Positions 1 through 11,305 of a stretch of 64,000 bases of DNA are shown piece by piece. The notes under the pieces are model-generated. The model searched no databases and had not been told where the DNA came from. It worked only from the letters and a program-made list of their open reading frames with translations. How positions within the stretch are numbered: the first letter of the stretch is position 1; the number at the start of each line of letters is the position of its first letter. Source of the stretch: Nannochloropsis salina CCMP1776 (taxonomy: Eukaryota; Sar; Eustigmatophyceae; Eustigmatales; Monodopsidaceae); contig SDOX01000153.1 of assembly GCA_004565275.1 (NCBI GenBank), forward strand, positions 1,709 to 65,708, read 5' to 3'. Both the position numbers and the translations under genes were made by a program.

Positions 1-2164
1 GCTGACCGTTACCACGTCATACCCTATCACGCAGGTGGACGAGGTAAGGTATACATAAATGTTGACGAGGTAAGTGCGTATACTCAGTTCTATCTATATA
101 TACACATGTATGTATACATATGGCTAGATAGCCGAAGAGACAGCGGACTTTATTCCTTCCAATGCTTCTCCATCTCCCTCTCTGGGTATTCTCCCCTACT
201 TTTCCCCTCTGCCTTCCCTCCTCCCTCCCTCCCTCCCTCCCTCCCTCCCTCCCTCCCTCCCTACCCAGCCCTCGGGCATCCCGCGCCGTGGACTCCACGC
301 ATTGGTTGGAGATCATTCCCGCCAAAATTAAGGTGGTAACGCCCAAATTTCTTAAGGTGTAGTGCAGGTTCGTGGAGGTAAAGACACTGAAGGAGCGAGG
401 GAGGGCGGGAGGGAGGACGGGAGGGAGGGAGGGTCCCACCAGTCAGCAGAGGATGAGCGTGATCGACAAAACGGTGAGAGGGAGCACGGAGGGAGGGAGG
501 GAAGGAGGGAGGGAGTTAGAGCGGGACAGAGGGAGGGAAAGAAGGAGGATAAGGGGCACGCGCCTTCCCTTATCGGAAGGACGCAGGAAAAAGAGCCCAA
601 AGCCGCCGCTTGGCAAGCACCTCCCTCCCTCCTTCCCTCCCTCCCTCCCTCCGTCACTCCCTCCGCACCTGGCGGCTGTCTTGGGGAAAATCATCTCGTC
701 GGGCCAGGGGTCGATCTCAGGAGGGATGCGGGCGAACGCGTGTCCCTTGGGGACTAGGAAGGGGGGAAGGGAGGGAGGGAGGGAGGGAGGGGAGGGAGGG
801 AGGGACGGGTGAAGGCGGTGGGCGAAAGTAGTGGTACCCACGTGCTCCTGGGACTGACAAGAAAACGCAAGAAAATTAAGAGAGCAAGAGAGAAGGGAGG
901 ACCATGGAGGAAGGGAGGAAGGAGGGAGGGAGGGAGGGAGGAAGGGAGGGAGGAAGGGAGGGGCACCGTCGATGTTGCTGAGTTTGTAGTCGAGGCTCCG
1001 GTCTCTTCCGTCCTGCGTGCCATTCTCGATGCACGTGAAGAGGACCTCGTGACCCAGAGCCCGGCATCGGCGGAGGAGCCTGGGGAGGGCGGGCAGGAGG
1101 GAGGTGTGAAGGCGGTGGGGGAGGTAGGGAGGGAAGGAGGGAGGGAGGGAGGGAGGGAGGGAGGGAGGGGGTCGTGCATGCCGCCGTCTCCGGGGGAGGC
1201 GCAATAGGTTTGGACGTCGATGATCAGGAAGGCGATAGGGGGGTGCTTCGAAGGAGGGCGGGAGGGAGGGAGGGAGGGAGGGAGAGCTCCGCCAGGATCT
1301 GGGCAGTGGACCGAAGCCGGGCGAAGCCCTTGAGGTTCTGAGGGAGGAAATGATCACGAAAAATTGTCCATGACAAGATAAGTGAGGCCTAAAGTCAATA
1401 TCCAGCTCATTGTCGCGTTTTATGACGGCTTCCCTGATGTCTCTGCCAATGCCTTTCTCCCCCCCTCCCTCTTCCCCTCCCCCTCCCTCCCTCCCTCCCT
1501 CCCTCCCTCCTTCCCTCCCGCCCTCCCTTACATAGGCCGTCCTCGTCTCGCGTTGAGTGGAGGATCCACTCACTGCGTCCGTGACGTACGTGACTATGTA
1601 TCCCATATCTGCAGCATCTCGCACGGTGCTCTCCAAGGCCGTATCCGCTTTCGCTCCGGCGATAACGAGGTGATGGAGGGGAGGGGGGGACAGAGGGCGG
1701 GAGGGAGGGGAGGGAGGGCGGGCGGAGGTGGACATGGCAGCGAAGAGCCGGGCGAGGATGTAGTCGAGGTTGGTGGTGTGGAACACACTGGCTTCGGCAT
1801 CGATGAAGCGACCGAGGGCAGGGCAAGGGACTCGTGGCTGAAAGAGCTGCCCTTCGTCGCAGTCGGCGGTCACTGTTCCTCCCTGCACAATGAGCACGTT
1901 GGGTGAGGAAGAGAAGACGTCGCCAGCATTTCCATCTTCGCCCTCGTTTCTCCATGCATTTATTGGTTTCCTCCATGCCGCTCGTAACAGCGAGATGTTT
2001 TGTATCACTGGAAATGGGAGATCACCCGGATGTAAGAGAAGGATGGTATTCCGCAGATCAACCAGAATGCCTTCACGTCCAGCATGACCGAAAAGTGGGG
2101 CCGGCATGGATAGAAAGGAGGAGGTGTTGGTACGTGACGGGGCTGACGATGGTATCGGCGGCAT
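1..2164 (-). CDS. Tandem isochorismatase-fold cysteine hydrolase (3' end cut by window edge)
   Basis: Two isochorismatase-like domains lie in one reading order. Domain 1 (about 2164-1532, then near 1440-1280) has the acidic strand start VDLRNTILL and the signature GAKADTALESTVRDA, and ends with NLKGFARLRSTAQIL. Domain 2 starts near 1230 with AFLIIDVQTYC (catalytic Asp) and continues through exons 967-1079, 669-753 and 265-386 to a last piece at 1-23. It has FPKTAASVF (candidate Lys) and GMISNQCVESTARDA, which contains the nucleophile Cys. Splice phases agree for 967-1079/669-753/265-386/1-23. The family hydrolyses small amides, ureides or vinyl ethers; the substrate cannot be told here. In domain 1 the Cys position is Ala (TALEST), so that half looks non-catalytic. 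The ATG at 2164 was chosen because homology starts shortly after it; an in-frame upstream start at 2287 is possible. The junction between about 1200 and 1079 has no GT donor. CCCT/GGGA arrays fill the introns. Confidence 0.8.
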
Positions 2165-3038
2165 ATTAGGCTGTTGGTACGGCCCTCTCCCGTAAAATTG
2201 TCTAGATAGGGGGGGCGGGAGGTTAATGCGGCAATAAGTAATTTGTTGTGTTTCATGAAGACGGACCGCCTTTTGATGTATGTGCACGCATCTTCCGCCG
2301 TGCCATGAAAAAACAGGAAGTCAACACAAGCAGACCCCAAAACGCCGAGGGGTAAAAATGGTTGCATTGGGCCGTGGTATAGGAACGCCCTCCGCTTCGG
2401 TTTTCCGTTGGCGACTGCGATTCGAGGACTGCATGTAAGACAATTTCCCATTCATGTCAAAGCTAGGGCACAACTGCCGTTCCGGGGTGTAAAGGCCAAA
2501 AAGTTCCCAAAAGTTACAAGGGTCAGATGCGAAGATGTAGGAGTGTAGGTTCTTTTTATCCGACGGACAAGGGGCCCTCCAGGCCTGCTGGGGGTATATA
2601 TCCCCTTCAAATGAGCCTAGAATTTCAAGTGCGCTCTTGTCCATGGTTTTCTCGATTACCTGTCCGGCCATGTGTAGAAATAGGGGCACAAGTGTAGGTA
2701 AATTCATCGAGCTGGAGGAGAAATGACAAAACATTCATAGCAGCAATGTAATAAGAGAGCTTCACATGCTATGGGCTCGTCAGAAAGTAAAACCCGCCAA
2801 AACGATTCGAAGCCTCGATTTCAACCCCTGGTCGACACAAGACGCCGTCCCATTGCTTGATATTAACAACGCATTGATGCGCGCGGCAGGCGGGAACGTG
2901 GAACGGTGTCTCGACCCGCCTGCCACGTGGCTCCATGCGTGACACCCGGCTACCTTGCCAGGCTATTCCTCTTGCACACTCGTGCACATGGAAGATATTT
3001 CGTTGGGAAGGCGTCTTTCTGCGTTCCTCCCCCACACG
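2165..3038. other. No confident gene
   Basis: A 137-codon minus-strand frame (2734-2321) is open and free of simple repeats, but shows no recognisable domain. It could be an upstream exon of the hydrolase to its left or chance. Nothing else is supported between the hydrolase and the 3' end of the next minus-strand gene. Confidence 0.4.
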
Positions 3039-5429
3039 TTAAAATATGGGCGGGCCCCTCAACAACTCCATCGCCGACTCCCTCCGCCCCGCCCTCTGTC
3101 CCTCCCTCCCTCCTCCCTTTCTTCCTCCCGCTCCTCCCTGCCCCTTCCTCTCCTCCCAGGCCACCACTTCCTTCCGCTCCTGGACAAAGGCCCGAGCCAG
3201 CGCCACCGCCAAGACCTGCCGCTGCGTCTGCTTCCAGCCTTCCTTCCCTTCCCACCCCAAGAATTCCTCCCGCCGATGAGTCACTTGGACTTCGGCCATA
3301 CAGGTCATGAGGGCCGCCGCCTGTGCAGGAGAGAGGGGAGGAGCGGGCACCTCCGGCCCCGGATTGCTCTCTTGGTCCCGCATTATCGTCTGCAGGAGCG
3401 CGAGGCAGGTTCGAAGCAACGGTGGCCAGAGACGTTTGGGGGCCACCCCGCCCAGGGGGGGGAGGGTGGACAAGAGCGGTCGCAAGGCTCGCGCGAGGGC
3501 ATCGGTCCCGCCATTTTTCGGTGACGTCGAGGTGTTGATTAGGGAGGCCAAGGTCAAACGACACGCGTAAAGCACGGAGAGCTCCGGGCATTGGACCCTC
3601 ACCAGTTGGGACGCGGCTGGGAAGGCGCTTTCCCCCCACCCTCCGTCCCGCCCTCCGTCCCGCCCTCCCTCGCCACCTGCCTGCTCGCTGCCCTCGGTCG
3701 CCACCGCCTCCACCACCGCCCGTGTGATCGCTTCCATTTCCCCCAAGGAGAAGGCCGGGCGGGAGGGCGGGGCAGAGGGCGGGGCGGAGGGCGGATGTTC
3801 CAGCACCTCCGCCAAGCCGGCCATCAAGGTCAAAAAATCGCTGCACATGACCTCGAGGTGGTCTCTCAGCTCCCTCCGGCCCCAGTCGCTCTTGATCCAC
3901 AGCACCACTGCCACCTGCAAGGCTTTCAACCCGTTTTCGAAGCCGCTCTCCCTCCCGCCCGCCTCGAACCGCTTCCACGACGCCATCCCCCCCTGCACAC
4001 TGGCCTCCATCCACGGGACTTCCAAGAGTCCCCCCGTCCCTCCCTCCCTCCCTCCTTCCCTCCCTCCCCCCAACCGTTCCAACCATCGCCGTGTCTCCCC
4101 AGACTCGTCCGCTAACCAAGGGCCCAGCTGGCGGAGGATCTCTCCCGCCCTTTCCAAGCCCGCCCTCCCTCCCTCCCTCCCTCTCTCCCTCTCTCCCTCC
4201 CTTCCTCCCTCCCCCGCCCCCAACGCGTAGCTCACTGCCCACCGCCAATATTGGTGGGGAAGGAGGGTGGTGGAGAGAAAAGCTTCTAGAAGCTCCGCAC
4301 GCTTCGAGGCCAAGGCTGGGGTTCGGAGGGCCCGCAAGGACGGGGCAAGGGAGGCAGACAGGTCGAGGAGGAGGACGAGGTGGTAGAGAGCTGCGAGGGG
4401 GAGGTTGAGGGGATGGGGGAGAGGATGATGGATTGAGAAGGCACCTTCTGCGTTGCTCGCCAGAGCCACGAGGAGGGGGCCGAAGTCCCGCTCCAGGACC
4501 GCACTCAGCACCGAGTCGAGGCCGTCCTCTACCCCTCCCTTCCCACACCCCCACCCCTTCCAGCACCCGGGCCGCTGCCTCCACCTCACCAGCCAACACT
4601 GCCTCCCACGCGCAAAACCAAGGGCCTTCCGGCCCTCCCTCCCTCCATCCCTCCCTCCCTCCCTCCTGCGCGGCCTGAGCCCAGCCTACCACCTCCCACC
4701 CCCCTACTCCTTCCCCGTCCTCTGTGAGCAACACCAACTCCATCAACGTCCAGGCCCTTTCCATGAATTGCAGGATACCCAAGCCCTCCTCCTCCTACAA
4801 GGGAACCGGGGAGGGAGGGAGGGAGGGAGGGAGGGAGGCCGCGAACGAGTGAGAGAAGAGATGCTGGATACCTCCTGACTTCCCTTCGCCACTTGCCAAC
4901 AAGGCTGGGCTTAAGGAAGAAAGAGAAGAGGGGGGGAAGGGAGGAAGGGAAGGAGGGAGGATCGAAAGGAGAGGAGGAGGGGGATAGGAAAGGAAGGAGA
5001 GAGATCATGTCTCCCTCCCCTCATCGCTTCCACACTCATCACCTGCGCGGTTAACGCTGCCACGGCATCTCCCCGTGCCTCCCGGTCCATGACGTCATCG
5101 ACGTGGGCCAAGCACCTGCGGATGCTTCTTCGCATGCGCCGGGACGCCCATCGCAGGATGGAAAGGGAAGGGAGGGCGGGGCAGCGCTCCCGGTGCCCCG
5201 ACCGTGAAAGGGGCAGGGACGGAGAGGAAACACCCTCGACGCGCTCGAGAAAGTCGATGCCGGCGGGGCGGACGGAGACGGGTAGGTGGCGGAAGAGAGC
5301 ACGGTAGGTGGCATACAAGGATGAGAGGAGGTACTGCCCCTCTGCCGCGAGGAGGGAGGAGCGTGAAGTGAGAAACGTGTCTTCGGTCCCATCGGGAGGG
5401 GCCACCTGCATCTCGGCATCGTCGTACAT
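3039..5429 (-). CDS. Unidentified large helical protein
   Basis: Coding-quality sequence on the minus strand in several exons: 5429-5234 (starts MYDDAEMQVAPPDG, then SSLYATYRALFRHLPVS), about 5160-5043 (RRSIRRCLAHVDDVMD), about 4797-4695 (LQFMERAWTLMELVLL) and a long open stretch of about 4640-3039, interrupted by GGGA arrays that are probably introns. The long part is rich in Leu and Ala with amphipathic helices such as LAALYHLVLLLDLSASL, FLTLMAGLAEVLEH and ALARALRPLLSTLPPLG, like an alpha-solenoid or HEAT-type protein. It ends SAMELLRGPPIF-stop. No catalytic motif, signal peptide or membrane span is seen. A scaffold protein (for example nucleoporin or exocyst type) would fit, but I do not recognise a family. 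Exon borders inside 3.1-4.6 kb are uncertain because the arrays are open in frame. Confidence 0.5.
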
Positions 5430-6495
5430 TGCAATAACTTCCTATATGTAGGAACATGGGTAAAATGCGTATCAATGATACGTTGATGGTAGGAGATTTG
5501 ACAGGTGATGTATTGAGTCGGAGAAGTGCTTGTCGGTGATGATGAGGTGGGCGATTATCGGAAAGAAGGAAATTTGCCTTCCAACAAGCCGAGAGCACTA
5601 GTAAGCCCCATCGATGGAATGTCAGTGACTGCTGAGACTTCATACCGTGCATGACATCTATATGTCCGAATGCGTCGGTACCTGACCACATTTTCCTGGT
5701 CTGAGGTCCCTACGACTGTTCATGTTTTCTTTTTTTTAGCGCGGAAGACAGCTAGCCATTGGACTGAACGGCTTCACCCAGCCGTTCAGTCCAATGGCTA
5801 GCTGTCGACCTTCAAAAGGTGAAAGAAACGGTCCGAGAAGAGACTGGCGAGGGTCGTGGCCATGATCCTTGAGCTGGTTGAGGAGGCGAAGGAAGCTCGC
5901 ACCGGGATATGGTGCGGGGTACTCGTCACGGAGAGGGCAGCCGGGCAGCTCTGTGTCATGAGGTGTGTAGGTCGGGTACTGCGCCATAAAATTATGCGGC
6001 CTATGAATGCCTGCTCTGGTTTTTATTTTATTTTTGTTTCGTCGCATGTGACGCGACCGCGGGAGGGCAGGCACGACTCGTTCAAGGCCACTGGGGGGGT
6101 TGCGTCACACGGATTTCTAAAGCGTTCATGAAAGTGTGCCTTTGAACGTCGAAGCCGTCGGGAAGGTAACGCACAGAGCTTGATAGATAAAAGAAATCAA
6201 AAATGCGAGTAGGCATCCATCCTCATACTTTACCTCCGCGGGGAGATTGAAGACTGATACGCATGCGGTAAGAATGCGTGTGAGTCATCAACAGTGCTTG
6301 TCCAGTCTAAGAAGGAAGAAAGAAACAACAACATTTTTTTCTTGAGCAACGTTTGAAGACATGCCCGACGGCACACGCAACTTTCTTCCTTGTAATCATT
6401 TCCCTCCCTCCCTCCCTCCCTCCCTCCCTCCCTCCCTCCCTCCCTCCCTCCCTGTCCCCCTCCCTTCCATTTCAGGCAAAGCATAGTGCTCGTAC
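5430..6495. other. Region with unassigned ORF and missing Sm-D3 3' exon(s)
   Basis: This holds the unresolved 3' end of the Sm-D3 gene. A minus-strand frame at 6395-6230 follows a possible acceptor, but its sequence does not resemble an Sm tail. A second minus-strand frame at 6074-5736 reads HNFMAQYPTYTPHDTELPG and looks protein-like, without a recognised family. It runs into the perfect hairpin at 5747-5806. Confidence 0.35.
5747..5806. repeat. Perfect 27-bp inverted repeat (hairpin)
   Basis: Arms 5747-5773 and 5780-5806 are exact reverse complements over 27 bases, separated by the 6-base loop tcaccc. A pyrimidine tract (ttttcttttttttag) lies just upstream on the plus strand. No second copy of the arm was noticed in the window and no target-site duplication is evident. 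Confidence 0.95.
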
Positions 6496-7361
6496 CTTGA
6501 TGCGCTTGAACATGGGCGCCTTTTTCAGCATGTCGGGCAGTATCATAAAATTCACCTGCCGTGCCCAAGGGGAAGTCAAAGAAGGAGAGAGACGCCGAGG
6601 TGAGCAAAGACCGAAGCCGAGACTGAGCAAGGAGTGGCAGCGACCCCCAAGCCAGGAGGACTAGGCAAGGCCGGACGAAGCTTACACACACGGTCGACAA
6701 GTCCCCACTATGGAAAGTAAGATGACAGATGCAAATGCACTGCAGTACACTGCAATGGGTTTGGCCACACGAAGGCCCCGCGACCGAGGCCGAGCAGGAC
6801 CGACGGGAGCGACCTCACGGAGGCTTTCCCGACCTGGCCCTGCCTTCCTCTCCTCTTACGTAACCTCCAAATCTATGGCTCCTCCCTCCCTCCCTCCCTC
6901 CCTCCCTCCCTTCCCTCCTGACCTGGGAGCCCTTGATGTAGATCAACTCCACTTTACTCTCCTTGCCGTGCACGTTGGTTTTGGTCACGTCCCTCAGGAT
7001 TAAATTCATGTTGTCTTCGGCTTCGTCCAGCAGGCCGCGATAGAGTTCGCCGGTCCTAGTTTCAACTGTGATGATACCCCCCTGGAGGAGTACAGGATAA
7101 GATGGCGGGCGGGAGAGTGGGCGGAAGGGAGGGGGGGAGGGAGGGAGGAAGGGAGGGGGGGAGGCAAGAAGAAAGGACGTATAATAATAGGCACTTGCTT
7201 GTCAGTCACACATCTTCCAGAGCGTGCACACAGAAGAGAAAGTAGCGGGAAGCTCTCTCATGGGTAGGATAACAGTACATCTCCATTCCCCCCGCACTCA
7301 CCTCGGCGTCGTGCAATAAGATGATGGGGATACCGACCCCGCCCTTCCCCGTCACCGACAT
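6496..7361 (-). CDS. SNRPD3: Small nuclear ribonucleoprotein Sm-D3
   Basis: Three exons join in phase: 7361-7302 (MSVTGKGGVGIPIILLHDAE), 7081-6923 and 6555-6496. Exon 2 carries the Sm1 motif region with GELYRGLLDEAEDNMN and then NVHGKESKVELIYIKGSQ. Exon 3 carries the Sm2 part FMILPDMLKKAPMFKR, typical of Sm-D3. The protein is a subunit of the heptameric Sm ring on U1, U2, U4 and U5 snRNAs in the nucleus. The recognised part is 93 residues; the usual RG-rich C-terminal tail and the stop codon were not located, so one or more 3' exons remain unplaced to the left. Intron 1 is 220 bp. Introns 2 and 3 hold long GGGA arrays in the sense strand (CCCT on plus). The gene is divergent from UCHL5, with an 847-bp gap between start codons. 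The ATG was chosen because it is the first before the conserved GIPI(I)LLHDAE. Confidence 0.9.
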
Positions 7362-8208
7362 TCACAACACGAGCTTCTCACGGCGTGATTCGACAGAGAT
7401 TTATGATGAACACGCGAGTGCCCTGCTCCAAAGTGATTTTTCCGCTTCCTTTGAGCGTAGTGCGAGGAACCTGGTGCCAGCCAAACAGATTATATCAGAG
7501 TTGGGTTCCCTGTAGCCGCTGCCTCCCTCTGACTGCTGCACTTATCCCCGTCCACAAGCTTGAGTATTGTCACAGTGGTTTCTTCTTCCTACACGTGCGA
7601 GATGAAGAGAAGCGTGACGGCATGAATATAGAGGTCAGGCTGGCACACGGTTTCGTGGAAGGCCAACAAGGAGGTCGCCTCGTTGGGTCCCGATACGCGG
7701 CCCGTCTCGCATGGAATGAGGGAAGGACTCTGTCACCCACAAAGATCCAACATGGAAAGCCAGTACCATGCCCACATTCCACCCTGATGACACACACACA
7801 CAAGACGCGTGCAGGCAGGTTGACGCGTTCTCCACCTTGCTTTTGCGACGTTTGCCTCAGACGATGCGCTCTCTCGCCCGCCCTCGCTAATTTTTCTTCG
7901 CATTTCACTTCGCAACCAGCTCAAGAAGTACCAAATCCTTAGAAACCCCTGCCTTCCTCCCCTTTTTTTCCCAACCACCTTCCATCCACTCCTATAATAT
8001 GCGCGTGACGAATGCTCGGCCACCTTCGCGTCGTTGTTTTCGTGTTCGCACGGGCCTCTTTAGGCAGAGTCAACTCATACCTTCACGTCTTCATTGTATT
8101 GACGGTCAGGCCGTCAATATGACCGTCAGGATGAGTCCCTCCCTTTTGCTTCCCACCGCTTTACCCACTCACTCAACATATGCCCCGCAGGTAGTGTTGC
8201 TTGTCGAC
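7362..8208. other. Divergent intergenic region, Sm-D3 / UCHL5
   Basis: Probably a shared upstream region for Sm-D3 (left) and UCHL5 (right). Open frames occur on both strands but none shows a recognisable protein. It contains a small inverted repeat around tgacggtcaggccgtcaatatgaccgtcag (8099-8128), in which the motif gaccgtca/tgacggtc recurs. Confidence 0.5.
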
Positions 8209-10751
8209 ATGGCCGAGAATTGGTGCACGATTGAATCGGACCCTGGAGTGTTTACGGAGGTCATCGAGAACTTTGGGGTTGAAGGGGTTCAGGTAAGGGA
8301 AAGGACGGGGATGACTCGTTTCCTGTCGGGGTCGCACGGCTTTGTTTCACCCAATGCGTGTTTCCGCAGGTGGAAGAGATTTATGATTTGGATCCGGCGT
8401 CCTTCGCCGACCTGGCGCCCGTCTATGGCCTGGTCTTCTTGTTCAAGTGGAAGCAGGTGACACAGGAGGGAGGGAGGGAGGGAGGGAGGGAGGGAGGGAG
8501 GGAGAGAGGGAGGGAGGGAGAGTGCAAGGGAGGGAGGAAGAGTTGGATGAAGAGGGGGGAGAGAGGAGGCGAGGGAGGAGGGAGAGGAAGTCCCTTTCTC
8601 TTCCTGGCCTTTAAAAATACTTCGGGGACACGAGGAGACGGGAGAATCAGGCACCCAAGAAGCTTAGAATTCATGTTGCCAGCGTTCCCTTTTCCCCCTC
8701 TGTCTCTGCAGGAGGAGGATCCCAGGCCCATCATGGACGCTGCGTCGGAGCCGGACCTCTTCTTCGCCACCCAGGTGGGGAGGGAAGGAGGGAGGGAGGG
8801 AGGGAGAGAGGGAGGGAGGGAGGAAATGCCCGCTCCTTATCCTGCGCTGACTCCTGTCTCCCCCCATGTTAGGTCATTAACAACGCCTGTGCCACCCAGG
8901 CCCTCCTCTCCATCCTGATGAACATCCCATCCTCTCAAGTACGAACCCCTCCCTCCCTCCCTCCCCTCCTCCCTCCCTCCCTTCCTCCCTCCTTTCTTCC
9001 CTTCCGTTCTCCCTTCTGTACCCGTTCCTTCAATATCCCTTGTACCGTACCTACCTCCCACCCCTCCCTCCTTCCCTCCTTCCCTCCCTCTCTCCCTCCC
9101 TCCAGGTCAACCTGGGCTCCACCCTCCAAGAGTTCAAGAGCTTTTCCTCCCAGTTCCCTCCCGACCTGAAAGGTCTCGCCATCAGCAACTCGGACACCAT
9201 CCGCCGGGTAATTCTTCCCTCCCTCTCTCCCTTTCTCCCTCCCTCCCTCTCTCCCTTTCTCCCTCCCTCCCTCCCTCCCTCGCACTGACCTCGTCCACCT
9301 CTCCAGGTGCACAACTCCTTCTCCCGACAGGAGCCTTTCGTCATCGAGGAGAGCAAGGCCACGGAGAAGGTGGAAAGAGAAGGGAGGGAGGGAGGGAGGG
9401 AGGGGACCCGTACATTGGGCGTCTCGCGTTTGGACTCTCCTGGTCCGTGGTGGAGGGAGGGAGGGAAGGAGGGAGGGAGGGAAAGAAGGATGGGAAAGAA
9501 GAAGGGAGGGAGGTCTGCATGTGCATGGATATATATGTATATATACATATAGAAGAAGGGAAAGAGGTCTGCATGTGCATAGATATATATGTATATATAG
9601 CATAGATATATGTGTGTATATATAGCATAGGTATATGTGTATACATACATGCTCATGCGATCCCTGGGCAGGCGAAGGCGACGACTGGCTCTCTGTGGCC
9701 CGTCCCGCTGTACAGGCTCGGATCGAGCGGTGGGTCTCCTCCCCTCCTCCCTCCCTCCCTCCCTCCCTCCCTCCCTCCCTCCCGTTATAAACCTTGTTCC
9801 CCCTCTCCCTGTCTTATATTCCCTTCCTCCCGACCGGCGATACACTGCCTCCCTCCCTTCCTCCCTTCCTCCCTCCCTCCCCTCCAGCTACGCCTCCTCT
9901 GAGGTTCGCTTCAACCTGATGGCCGTCATCAAAAATCGGAGCCAGGTGGCCCATGAAAACATGGGCCATCACCGACAACGGGTCGAGCGAATCGACTCCC
10001 GCCTGGCCCTGGTCCGCCCCCTCCCTCCCTCCCTCCCTCCCTCCCTCCGTCCTCATATGTTCCTTCCCTCCCCCTTGTCTCGGCCTCAACAGCCTCTCGC
10101 TCTCCTCTTCCTCCCTCCCTCTCTCCCTCCTCCTCCCTCTTGCACCAGCTGGAAAGTTCCGGAAGCCTCCCGCCGGTCGCGCCCGACGAAAGCGATCCTG
10201 AATTCACCTTAGCTTCCACACTCGAGGACCTGAGAGAGCAGCAGGTGGGGGGGTGGTCCGAATCATAGCTTGTCTGGAGGAATTTGGAAAGACGGGGCAT
10301 CGTGGGTGTTGGTAGGGTCGCTTGACATGCTTGCGTCCAGACCTTGCTCCCCGAAACATGAGCTGCAGGCGCAGGACGAGGGATCAGCTCTGGTGGATGT
10401 CTCCACCCTCCACCTCTGACAACCCTGTCTGCACCCATTAATTTTTGACCAGGTGAAGGAACAGAGCGCAATTGAAGGGTTCCAGCGACTCATCGAGGAC
10501 GAGGACCGCAAGTTCAGGACGTGGCGGGTAGGGCGGGAGGGAGGGCGGGAGGGAGGGCGGGAGAGAGGACGAGAAGGAGGGCGGTGTTTGATACAATGGG
10601 CGCCTCCCACGACTCCCCTCTCCCTTTACATTCTTTTTCGTCTCCTTTCACTGCCTGGATGCAGGAGGAAAACGTCCGGCGCAAGCACAATTATATTCCT
10701 TTCGTGATGAGCCTTCTGAAGGTGCTGGCCGAGAAGGGGATGCTCAAGTAA
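8209..10751 (+). CDS. UCHL5: Ubiquitin C-terminal hydrolase UCHL5/UCH37 (catalytic His/Asp segment absent)
   Basis: Eleven exons are placed: 8209-8292, 8370-8456, 8712-8774, 8873-8938, 9106-9207, 9307-9369, 9672-9729, 9888-10011, 10149-10244, 10453-10527 and 10665-10751. The start MAENWCTIESDPGVFTEVI matches the UCH N-terminus. VINNACATQALL holds the nucleophile Cys (about residue 84) and NSDTIRRVHNSFSRQEPF follows. The C-terminal DDWLSVARP, RFNLMAVIKNRS and KHNYIPFVMSLLKVLAEKG match the UCH37 ULD/KEKE-side helices that bind the proteasome subunit ADRM1 or INO80. All junctions are phase-consistent except one: exon 6 ends in phase 0 but exon 7 needs one leading base. Exactly there, the roughly 35 residues that in this family carry the catalytic His and Asp are missing. 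The intron at that point (9370-9671) is filled by GGGA and TA-rich tandem repeats, so lost sequence is likely. The C-terminus stops soon after KHNY, shorter than the human protein. Confidence 0.93.
9501..9655. repeat. Imperfect tandem repeat with TA-rich core inside UCHL5 intron
   Basis: Two copies of a unit beginning ggtctgcatgtgcat followed by atatatgtatatata, then two shorter derivatives built on tatagcata(g/t)gtatatgtgt. It sits where the His/Asp exon of UCHL5 should be. Confidence 0.85.
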
Positions 10752-11305
10752 GGCGGGCGGTGGGGGGAAAACGAGGGCAACTGGGACGAAATGATTCGCG
10801 TACGAAAGATGAGTGCTTTGGAACACTGCAGGTACTCAACGCGTTGTGTGATTCCAAGAATGCGTAGAGAAATGAGGAAGGGTGTTCCATCTTGAACGAG
10901 AAGTCTGACATCCTGCGTACGAAAACACGTACCACCACACAGAGGGATGGTGGAAGCCGCCAAAAAGAAAGCGGCCGACGCGCAGGCAGTGGGTGGGAAC
11001 AAAGTGAAGTGATGTGGAGAAATCGGCAAGAAAAAGAGGTGGCATGGGCCGGAAGAGAGGGAGGAAATGAAAAAGGCCTGGGAAGACACGCGAGGAAGAA
11101 AAATACACGAAGACAGTACTCGCGCGACAAGTTTGTTTGTTTATTTAATTATCACCTCGTGCTAGAAGAAGGAAAATCTTATTGACGACGAATAAAAAGA
11201 AGTATATTATTCACTGACGATATATTCCAGTCCATGCTGTCCTACGAGACCAGGTGAAAACATTTTCAAGCTGTATATATACAATATGGTTTTTCGGTTA
11301 GGATA
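10752..11305. other. UCHL5 downstream / 5S upstream spacer
   Basis: Probable 3' UTR of UCHL5, then AT-rich spacer. Frames on the minus strand (for example 11089-10691) show no recognisable product. No GGGA array is present. Confidence 0.5.
11273..11283 (+). promoter_or_regulatory. TATA-like box upstream of 5S rRNA
   Basis: The sequence tatatatac lies about 25-30 bases before the predicted 5S start. An upstream TATA element is used by RNA polymerase III at 5S genes in some eukaryotes. Role inferred from position only. Confidence 0.45.

Noticed and set aside
17-1200. Many long open frames rich in PPSLPPS or GGREGG on both strands
   Set aside because: They arise because (GGGA)n/(CCCT)n lacks stop codons in all frames; they are intron arrays, not proteins. 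The same applies at 3-5, 8-10, 16-18, 32 and 47 kb.
9525-9650. TA-rich repeats as a promoter or matrix-attachment region
   Set aside because: Similar TA-rich units occur at 18.75 and 37.4 kb without common context; simple repeat expansion is enough to explain them.
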